Shown here piece by piece: positions 15,179 through 22,022 of a DNA stretch of 43,981 nucleotides. The stretch spans positions 1-43,981 of the forward strand of contig JAKSLZ010000016.1 of the NCBI GenBank assembly GCA_024400935.1. The letters run 5' to 3'. Position 1 is the first letter of the stretch. Each line of letters opens with the position of its first letter. A program made the translations under genes and the position numbers. This stretch comes from Muribaculaceae bacterium. Lineage in GTDB: Bacteria; Bacteroidota; Bacteroidia; Bacteroidales; Muribaculaceae. The notes below the pieces were generated by a model. That model was not told the origin of the DNA and searched no databases. It was given only the letters and a program-made list of their open reading frames with translations.

Positions 15179-17722
15179 ATGAAAAAAGGAATCAAAAGGA
15201 CCGCTCTGGCTTTGACATCGGCCATGCTCACCATGGCTGCCGCTGCACAGGCTCCCATCGAGGTGAAGTGGGAGATGGGCAAGAACAATGCCGAGCCCGG
15301 TTACTACAGTTCAAAGTTTATCATCAAGAATGTGGGCAATGCCATCCTGGGCAATAACTGGAAGTTCTACTTCAACCAGTTCTCACGTTCGTTTAAACTG
15401 CCGGCTAACTGCCGCGTGGAGATGAAAGAGGTGTCTACCACCTACTACGAGATTACCCCACGCGCCACGTCCAAGCCTCTCGCTCCCGGCGACACCATCG
15501 TGGTGAACATGCTCATGCGAGGCACCATGGTCAACAGCTGCTACACTCCCAGCGGAGGCCATGTGGTGCTCAACGGCAACCCCGCTAATCCCAGAGCCGT
15601 TGAAATCAAGAAAAACGAGCTCTCTAAACCCGGCCAGTGGATTGACCATGCCGCTTATCCCGACGGCAACTACATGTATGCCTTCAACGAGAGCATCAAC
15701 TCGATAGGCGACGCCTACACCGGCAACGACTATGACATCTTCCCGACTCCCAAGAAGGTGGTGCTGTCTAACGGCGTGACCCACATAGGCAACATCGTCA
15801 CCATTAAGGCCAATGCATGGTACAAGAGCAATATCTTGAGCAAGTGGTTCAAGAAGAACAAGAAGGCTAGCGCGCTGTTTAAGGAGAGCGCTGCCGCCGA
15901 GTTGCTCAAGGAAGAGCTGCGCCGCCGCGGCATCTATGAGACCAACAAGCAGGAGACCGTGATCGAAATCAGAATCGTCAAGGACTTTAACGAGAATCCT
16001 GAGTACTACTCACTGGAGGTTTACAACGGCAACATCACCATCACCGCCGGCACCGAGGAAGGTGCTGTCAACGGCGTGAAGACCCTGGTGGCTGCCATCG
16101 ACCACAGCAAGGGACGCAATCTGCAAAACGCAGTCATCACTGACTACCCCGACCTGCACTATCGTGGCTTCATGATGGACATCGCACGCAATTTCTACTC
16201 GTTCAAGGACATCAAGCGCTATATCGACCTGCTGTCTTACTACAAGATCAACCGCCTGCAGTTCCACTTTGCCGATGACGAGGCATGGCGCGTGGAGATT
16301 CCCGGTCTGCCCGAGCTCACCCAGGTGGGCGCACGTCGCGGCTGCACGCTCGACGAGAAGGACTTCCTGGCACAGATATTTGACGGCAACGGCAACCCCG
16401 ACGACAAGCGTCAGAGCGCTAACGGTTATCTCACCCGTGCCGAGATGGTCGACCTGCTCAAGTATGCCGCACTGCGTGGCATCAAGGTGATACCCGAGAT
16501 TGAGACTCCCGGACACGCTCGTGCAGCCATCGTGGCAATGAAGAGCCGCTACAACAAGCTTGCCGGCACCGACATTGCCCAGGCCGAGCAATACAAGCTG
16601 TGGGACGACGACAACACCAGCGTCTACACCTCGGCACAGAGCTACCACGACAATGTGCTCAACGTGGCCGGTGACGGTGTGTATAACTTCATCGACAAGG
16701 TGGTGACTGAGCTCGAACTCATGTACAAGGACGCAGGCCTCGTGCTCGACGTGGTGCACCTGGGTGGCGACGAGGTGGCTTCAGGCGCATGGGACAAGTC
16801 GCCTGCAGTGCAGTCGCTCATGGCCCGCGAGAACCTCAAGAACGCACATCAGGTCAACGAGTACTTCATCACCCGTGTGAGCGACATGCTCTATCCCCGC
16901 GGCATCCTCATCGAGGGATGGCAGGAGGTGGCTCTCGACCACAGTGCCGAGTGGAACGCCAAGATGGCTCCCCGCTTTGCCGGCGTGAACGCTTGGAGCA
17001 CCATAGGCAAGAAGGACGTTGTGCCTTATACTCTGGCCAACGACGGCTACCCCGTGATCCTGTCTAACGTCACTAACTTCTACATGGACATGGCTTACAG
17101 CTGGCACCAGTATGACCAGGGCCTCCACTGGGGCGGCAAGGTCGACGAGTTTGACTCATGGTCGGCTCTTCCCTGGAACGTATATGCAAGCGCACGCACT
17201 GCCTATGACGGCTCGGCCATCGACGTGGTGGCCAACAGCCAGGGCAAGGTGCAGCTCAACAAGCGTGCCAACGTGATAGGCGTGCAGGCACAGCTGTGGG
17301 GCGAGACACTGCGCAACTTTGACCAGGTGCAGTATCTCACCATACCCAAGATCTTCGGCGTGGTGGAGCGTGCCTGGAACGCTACCCCCGAGTGGAGCAA
17401 GGACCTGGGCGACAAGAAGGCCTATGAGGCAGCTCGCCGCCAGTACAACCTCCGCATTGGCGCCGTGGAGCTCCCGCTCATGAAGGCCAAGGGCTACAAC
17501 TTCCGCGTGGGTATGCCCGGCATCAAGATCGAAGGCGGCAAGCTCATGGCTAACGCACAGTATCCCGGCACAGTGATTCGCTACACGCTCGACGGCAGCG
17601 AGCCCACCCACGAGTCAGCCATGTGGACTGCTCCCGTCAAGGTGAGCAAGTACACCGTCATCAAGGCTAAGGCGTTCTACCTGGGCAAGGAGAGTCTCAC
17701 TACTTACCTGTTCAAGAAATGA
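15179..17722 (+). CDS. secreted GH20 beta-N-acetylhexosaminidase
   Basis: The 847-residue protein begins with a signal peptide (GIKRTALALTSAMLTMAAAA). An N-terminal CHB/HEX carbohydrate-binding-like domain (about 25-165) and the GH20b alpha/beta domain (about 180-325) come next. The GH20 catalytic barrel starts near DLHYRGFMMDIARNFYSFKD. The catalytic Asp531-Glu532 pair is in HLGGDEV, and WQEV and NAWSTIGKKD are further active-site segments. A chitobiase-type C-terminal beta domain closes it (TLDGSEPTHESAMW). It would remove terminal GlcNAc or GalNAc from host glycans or chitooligosaccharides in the periplasm or at the surface. Its stop overlaps the next start by 4 nt (ATGA), so expression is coupled. 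Confidence 0.95.
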   Translation: MKKGIKRTALALTSAMLTMAAAAQAPIEVKWEMGKNNAEPGYYSSKFIIKNVGNAILGNNWKFYFNQFSRSFKLPANCRVEMKEVSTTYYEITPRATSKPLAPGDTIVVNMLMRGTMVNSCYTPSGGHVVLNGNPANPRAVEIKKNELSKPGQWIDHAAYPDGNYMYAFNESINSIGDAYTGNDYDIFPTPKKVVLSNGVTHIGNIVTIKANAWYKSNILSKWFKKNKKASALFKESAAAELLKEELRRRGIYETNKQETVIEIRIVKDFNENPEYYSLEVYNGNITITAGTEEGAVNGVKTLVAAIDHSKGRNLQNAVITDYPDLHYRGFMMDIARNFYSFKDIKRYIDLLSYYKINRLQFHFADDEAWRVEIPGLPELTQVGARRGCTLDEKDFLAQIFDGNGNPDDKRQSANGYLTRAEMVDLLKYAALRGIKVIPEIETPGHARAAIVAMKSRYNKLAGTDIAQAEQYKLWDDDNTSVYTSAQSYHDNVLNVAGDGVYNFIDKVVTELELMYKDAGLVLDVVHLGGDEVASGAWDKSPAVQSLMARENLKNAHQVNEYFITRVSDMLYPRGILIEGWQEVALDHSAEWNAKMAPRFAGVNAWSTIGKKDVVPYTLANDGYPVILSNVTNFYMDMAYSWHQYDQGLHWGGKVDEFDSWSALPWNVYASARTAYDGSAIDVVANSQGKVQLNKRANVIGVQAQLWGETLRNFDQVQYLTIPKIFGVVERAWNATPEWSKDLGDKKAYEAARRQYNLRIGAVELPLMKAKGYNFRVGMPGIKIEGGKLMANAQYPGTVIRYTLDGSEPTHESAMWTAPVKVSKYTVIKAKAFYLGKESLTTYLFKK

Positions 17723-18993
17723 AACAGTCAATAATATTACTGCTCATGGCCTGGGCCTCACTCACGATGTGGGCCCAGACCAGGGTGGAATCTATAATCA
17801 CCTGCCCGGCCGAGAACAACTCAACGCAGATGAACGTGAGCTGGGCCGCCAGCGACAAGGGCACTTGGGTGAAGTATAAGGTCTCTACCAACAAGCGTGT
17901 TGCCGAGCAAAAGGCAAAGCCTGACTATGAGCAGATGTGCACCACATTTGACGGCAACAGCTCTAAGCGTGCCAATGGCGAGAACTTCACCGAGGACGCC
18001 AAGTTCATCAAGTGTGGCGTCACGCTCAAGCACCTCAAGCCCGGCACCGAGTATCTCTACTGGATATGCGACGCCAGCGGCAACAACGTGAGCGAGCCCC
18101 ATCATTTCAAGACCTGCGACAAGGGCGAGTGGTCGTGCTGCGTCATCAGCGACTTCCACAACTATCCGCCGCTGGGCAAGCGACAGATAGCCGCCATGAA
18201 CATGCTCGCCCAGGTCGAGAAATATGACCCCTCGATCGACTGGGTGCTCCATCTGGGCGACGTGTGCGCCTGGGGCGGCAGCTGGTCGTTCTGGGTTGAC
18301 CTCTACAAGCATCCTTATTTCTCCAAGTATATGTGGGCCGGACTCAACGGCAACCACGACAACATGTCGCGCAACTATGACCGTTGCACCAGCGACTACT
18401 TCCGCGATGCCAACTATGTGCCGCGCAACGGCTACAAGGGGCAGGAAGGCGTGTGCTACCACTTCCGCTATGGCGACGTCATGTTTGTGATGCTCAACAA
18501 CGAGGAGATGCGCAAGGACGAGGGCTTCAACGTGGCCGCACAGTGGCTGCGCAAGGTGGTGACCGAGGCCCGCAAGGGCAAGAACGCACCACGCTACATC
18601 GTGGTGTGCGAGCACTACCAGTGGTTCTATGCCACTAACGGCAAGTTCTCGCAGTACAGCCGCTGGGCTCCCATCTTCGACGAGCTGGGCATCGACCTGG
18701 CGCTGTCAGGCAACAACCACATCTATGCCCGCACTAATGCCCTCAAGGACGGCAAGGAGACCGACGGCATGAGCGGAACGGTATATGTGCAGACCTCATC
18801 GAGTGATGACGAGCGCGGACAGGCTACCGAGGCTCTGGTGGCCAACCGTGACCTCATCAAGTACCGCTTCAGCGAAGGCCCCAAGACGGTGAGCGCCATC
18901 GACATGAAGGTCGACAAACACCACATCGTGCTCACCCTGCTCAACCGCAACGGCACCGTGCTAGACACAGTGGAAGTAAAAGCCAAGCACTAA
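17719..18993 (+). CDS. secreted calcineurin-like metallophosphoesterase with purple-acid-phosphatase N-domain
   Basis: The 424-residue protein has a signal peptide (QSIILLLMAWASLTMWAQ). A fibronectin-like N-terminal domain of the purple acid phosphatase type follows (about 25-130). The metallophosphoesterase core has Asp145 and His147 (SDFHN), Asp181 (GDV), Asn212-His213-Asp214 (GNHD), His299 (CEHYQW) and Asn332-Asn333-His334 (SGNNHIYAR). The family's usual last motif is GHxH; here the first His is Asn, which may change metal binding or be normal for this subfamily. The substrate is not predictable. It is third in the operon, translationally coupled to the GH20 gene by a 4-nt overlap, which suggests a role in glycan or phospho-glycan breakdown. 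Confidence 0.88.
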   Translation: MKQSIILLLMAWASLTMWAQTRVESIITCPAENNSTQMNVSWAASDKGTWVKYKVSTNKRVAEQKAKPDYEQMCTTFDGNSSKRANGENFTEDAKFIKCGVTLKHLKPGTEYLYWICDASGNNVSEPHHFKTCDKGEWSCCVISDFHNYPPLGKRQIAAMNMLAQVEKYDPSIDWVLHLGDVCAWGGSWSFWVDLYKHPYFSKYMWAGLNGNHDNMSRNYDRCTSDYFRDANYVPRNGYKGQEGVCYHFRYGDVMFVMLNNEEMRKDEGFNVAAQWLRKVVTEARKGKNAPRYIVVCEHYQWFYATNGKFSQYSRWAPIFDELGIDLALSGNNHIYARTNALKDGKETDGMSGTVYVQTSSSDDERGQATEALVANRDLIKYRFSEGPKTVSAIDMKVDKHHIVLTLLNRNGTVLDTVEVKAKH

Positions 18994-19347
18994 CCACAAG
19001 ACTAAAAGAATACAGAAACTGACATAAATTACGGAGACATTTTAAACTACAGATTGCGCAGATTACACCGAAGAACAATTAATCAGCCTAATCAGGACAC
19101 TCTGTTGTTGAACATTTTCTAGCGACATCCGTGAGCTCCGTGCGGGGTGTTAGAACTGAAATAACCGAGCGAAGCGAGCTCAATGGAGTGAGCAGCGGTA
19201 AGTGGGCGAAGCCCGTGCCGCGCTCAGCGAACCTCCATTAAATTAAAATATTTATGTCCTTGTGAGTTCTTTTGTTCTTGTGTCTAAAAAAATGATGCAG
19301 AGTGAGGGAGTTAAAACTGAAACGAAATAAACCAAAAAATATAAGCA
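18994..19347. other. intergenic region with dispersed repeats
   Basis: No gene is visible. Positions 19047-19096 match 20281-20330 with only a few differences (both contain GAAGAACAATTAATCAGCCT), so the LRR gene is flanked by direct copies. A CGTGAGCTCCGTGCGGGG segment near 19130 is a divergent member of the GATCTCACGG-type module seen at several places. The hairpin segment at 19188-19236 is described separately. I see no convincing terminator for the upstream operon. Confidence 0.55.
19188..19236. repeat. hairpin repeat, inverted copy of 21166-21214
   Basis: The reverse complement of this 49-nt segment matches 21166-21214 at about 46 of 49 positions. The core contains GGGC-gaa-GCCC. It is non-coding. 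Confidence 0.7.
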
Positions 19348-20232
19348 ATGAGTGATATAAAAAGAGTAATACTGACGGCTTTATTTGTCTTTTCGGTATG
19401 TTTTTATGTAAAGTGTGATATAATTGAAAATGGTCTGCGCTATCAGAAAAAAAATGACAGAACATTATCGTGTGTGGGTTGCCAGAACAAAGCATTGACT
19501 ACTCTCCGCATCCCATCGGTTGTACGTGGCAAAAAAGTAACCGGGATAAGGGATGAGGCGTTCTCTGGTTGCACCGGCTTGAGGTCAGTGACCATCCCTA
19601 GTTCCGTGACCAAGATCGGGGATTGGGCGTTCCATGGTTGCACCGGGTTGACGTCAGTCACCATCCCGAGTTCTGTGACCGAAATAGGGGAGTTTGCGTT
19701 CTCTGGTTGCACCGGGTTGAGGTCAGTAACCATCCCTAGTTCCATGACCGAGACAGGGTATGATGTGTTCTCTGGTTGCACTGGCTTGACGTCAGTCACC
19801 ATCCCGAGTTCCGTTACTAGGATAAGTGGGCATGCGTTCGATGGTTGCACCGGCTTGACGTCAATCACCATCCCAAGTTCCGTGACCAGTATAGGGGATC
19901 ATGCGTTCCATGGTTGCAGCGGCTTGACGTCACTCACCATCCCTAGTTCCGTTACCTGGATAGGGTATGATGTGTTCTCTGGTTGCACCGGCTTGACGTC
20001 TGTCATCATCCCTAGTTCCGTGACCAAGATAGATCAAGAGACGTTCAAAGGTTGCACCGGCTTGACGTCAGTCACCATCCCTGGTTCCGTGACCGAGATA
20101 GGGGATGAGGCGTTCTCTGGTTGCAGCGGCTTGAAGTCGGTAACGTTGATGAATCCCAATACGAGAGTCTCAGAAGATGCTTTCCCTAAGGGAGTGCAAA
20201 TAATTAGGAACAAGGAAAAGCATAGAAAATAA
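19348..20232 (+). CDS. BspA-like leucine-rich repeat protein with nine 23-residue repeats
   Basis: The 294-residue protein begins with a signal-peptide-like segment (VILTALFVFSVCFYVKCD). A short N-terminal domain is followed by tandem LRR_5 repeats of exactly 23 residues with consensus GCTGLTSVTIPSSVTKIGDx and AF/VF ends. Eight are close copies (residues 74-257) and a ninth is divergent; a short tail ends in KEKHRK. No lipobox, sorting domain or anchor is visible, so how it stays with the cell is unclear. Proteins of this kind mediate adhesion or binding. The DNA repeats are so alike that recent expansion or gene conversion is likely. The gene sits in a repeat-rich island, and no clear promoter was found. 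Confidence 0.82.
   Translation: MSDIKRVILTALFVFSVCFYVKCDIIENGLRYQKKNDRTLSCVGCQNKALTTLRIPSVVRGKKVTGIRDEAFSGCTGLRSVTIPSSVTKIGDWAFHGCTGLTSVTIPSSVTEIGEFAFSGCTGLRSVTIPSSMTETGYDVFSGCTGLTSVTIPSSVTRISGHAFDGCTGLTSITIPSSVTSIGDHAFHGCSGLTSLTIPSSVTWIGYDVFSGCTGLTSVIIPSSVTKIDQETFKGCTGLTSVTIPGSVTEIGDEAFSGCSGLKSVTLMNPNTRVSEDAFPKGVQIIRNKEKHRK
19567..20187 (+). repeat. nine tandem 69-bp units inside the LRR gene
   Basis: The coding repeats follow one another with exact 69-bp periodicity. The segment GGTTGCACCGGCTTGACGTC, or a close variant, begins most units. Units 1-8 are highly similar, and unit 9 is diverged. Such an array can change copy number in frame by slippage or recombination. Confidence 0.85.
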
Positions 20233-20435
20233 AACGTAACTCCCCAAGGGATTGTTTTGACTAAAAGAACAGGATAAAAACTACAGATTGCACAGATTAC
20301 GCTGAAGAACAATTAATCAGCCTAATCAGGATTATCTGTGAGATCCGTGAGATCCGCGCGGGGATTAAGGAACTGAAAGTAAAATAACTCAACTTTTGCG
20401 TGTGTATAGCACAAAACAAAAAACCAAAATAAACC

Positions 20436-20562
20436 GCTGTGTTAGAAAAGATGGCTATCGCCATTGCTGTCAAGAGTTTGGGATTTCACTTGTGAGCTTT
20501 GCTCCCAGCAAAGTCCCAAACACTTGCCATCACCCTGACGGGCTAAACTTTTCTTACACAGC
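20436..20562. repeat. long imperfect hairpin
   Basis: GCTGTGTTAGAAAAG at 20436-20450 pairs with CTTTTCTTACACAGC at 20548-20562 (14 of 15). Inner segments around TTTGGGA and TCCCAAA also pair, folding the whole 127 nt into one long structure. No coding sequence is seen. Confidence 0.6.
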
Positions 20563-20661
20563 CAATAAACAGAAAAAACACAACTGTTAATACCCCGCGA
20601 CCAGTGAACCTTTGCCAACAGAGGAAGCATCATCCCAACAATGAGGGTGTAGTCCATACAT

Positions 20662-20830
20662 GTTGCCCGTAACCGGGCAACACGTTGATTGTGTCATTCT
20701 GCGACAGCCTCCTACATCCCATTGTCTACTATCAAACGATCCAAATTGCTTGCGGTGTAGCGTCTTCCAGACGCATAGTTTCGGCTTACCATTTCCCCGG
20801 TACACCTTCGCCACGCTTCGGTGTACCGGG
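20662..20830. repeat. series of short perfect hairpins
   Basis: GTTGCCCG-taac-CGGGCAAC occupies 20662-20681. GCGTC-ttcca-GACGC follows near 20760. The arms CCCGGTACACC (20796-20806) and GGTGTACCGGG (20820-20830) pair perfectly over 11 bp. The architecture resembles the interior of the element at 34668-34950, although the sequences differ. Confidence 0.6.
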
Positions 20831-21165
20831 TTATCCAGGTAATGTCCTGCGGACATCGGAGTGCCACCAATACATATGTGCCGCAATAGAGCAGCTAACC
20901 GAGAAAAATCCGGATCCATGATTTTTTGTATTTTATTAGGCGTAGCCGCATTTTCGTCATAGTGGATAACAGTTGTGGTTAAGCCACAATGTGGGTCATG
21001 GCATGGGTTGCAGGCCGAAGCTCGCATCGAGACGGCAACCCATGCCATGGCGCACACTCAGGACTAAACTGAGCGTTGTCTACTATGACATTTTCCTTTT
21101 AATTAATTCAACTTTCGCATGTTGCTAAAATGTCGTTTATTGTATTGAAAGTCGCGTACTTTGGC

Positions 21166-21214
21166 AGAGGTTCGCTGTTCGCGGCACGGGCTTCGCCCAC
21201 TTACCGCTGCTCAC
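21166..21214. repeat. hairpin repeat, inverted copy of 19188-19236
   Basis: This 49-nt segment is the near-perfect reverse complement of 19188-19236. The two copies flank the LRR gene in opposite orientation. Confidence 0.7.
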
Positions 21215-21430
21215 TCTGCCGAGTACAGTTCAGCACGCATTCCCTTTGGTTTCAGTATCCGAGGGTTGCGTTCGCTGCGCTCACTTCACCCCCAGTTATT
21301 GATAGTCGCACAAGTGCGACCACGCACCTGTTGGCGCGAATAATGCCTTATTAGCATACAAGACAGTAAATTACAACTTGCGAAACTTGAGTGTATTTAT
21401 TCAACTTTCTCAAGTAGACAATTCGCTTAG

Positions 21431-21821
21431 CTGTAACCGAAACTATTCAGCAATGGGGATAATCTCGCACAGAGAGTACTGTGTGGATGTTAGGCTGAAA
21501 GCCGACACGCAGAACCTTGGTTCTGCACATAACCCTGTCCTAACTGAGCGCAAGCGAAGGCAGGGCAGGGATAACGATACTCTGTACTGCGGTTGAAGAC
21601 CGCCACCTTTTACGTTTCGAGGTAGCGGTCTTCAACCGCGATTTGTCACACTTTACACCCCCACCGAAAGGAGTGAAACGACTGCCGGTGGGGGTTATGT
21701 GCCCAAAGCATAGCTTTGTGCGTGTAGGCTTTCAGCCTCTCTTTGTTAATGTATTTTCAATTTAAAAAATCCGCGAGTTCTGCGCGAGATCCTACCATTG
21801 CTGAATAGTTACTCTGTAACC
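21431..21821. mobile_element. MITE-like element, copy 2, with hairpin-rich core and 8-bp direct repeat
   Basis: The inverted ends are AACTATTCAGCAATGG (from 21441) and CCATTGCTGAATAGTT (ending about 21810), a perfect 16 bp. CTGTAACC flanks the element at 21431-21438 and 21814-21821. The core at 21492-21738 has its own outer arms (AGGCTGAAAGCCGACACGC and a near-perfect partner). They enclose AGAACC-tt-GGTTCT, a CCCTG/CAGGG stem, a 15-bp perfect stem (21589-21603 with 21625-21639), CCCCCACCG/CGGTGGGGG and AAAGC/GCTTT. The core is in opposite orientation to the copy near 36.5 kb. Non-coding. Confidence 0.65.
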
Positions 21822-21943
21822 TTTTCCTTTTAAAGAAACAATAAACATCGCTTCACTAAAAAACAAATTTTGTTTTGTGCTATACACATGCGAAAGTTGA
21901 ATTATATGATTAATCCATGAAATCTGTGAGATCCGGGCGGGGA

Positions 21944-21980
21944 TAAAACAATGGGAGGGGCCTGTGGTGAGGTCCCTCCC
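21944..21980 (-). terminator. terminator of the M6 peptidase gene at 22023
   Basis: GGGAGGG-g-CC (21953-21962) pairs with GG-t-CCCTCCC (21971-21980) around an 8-nt loop. The minus strand continues ATTGTTTTATC, a modest T-tract. It lies about 42 nt past the stop codon. Confidence 0.65.
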
Positions 21981-22022
21981 GATATTTGGTTGAGTGGATT
22001 AGCTAATGCCAGTGACTGGGAA

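Larger units (their letters stand above)
20382..21908. mobile_element. 1.5-kb non-coding region bounded by long imperfect inverted repeats
   Basis: The 32 nt at 20390-20421 (containing GTGTATAGCACAAAACAAAA) are matched by the reverse complement of 21868-21899 at 30 of 32 positions, and the similarity continues outward for several bases. A third partial end, AATTCAACTTTCGCATGT, lies at 21105-21122. No convincing protein is encoded inside. The interior consists of hairpins (20436-20562, 20662-20830), the 21166-21214 repeat and the MITE-like copy at 21431-21821. It may be a relic or composite of nested insertions. Together with the flanks it fills the 1.8-kb gap between the LRR gene and the M6 peptidase gene. 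Confidence 0.5.

Noticed and set aside
20587-21057. 156-codon open frame on the minus strand
   Set aside because: It runs through perfect hairpins and repeat modules, has odd Cys/His/Arg-rich composition with no signal or domain, and reads as a by-product of the repeats.
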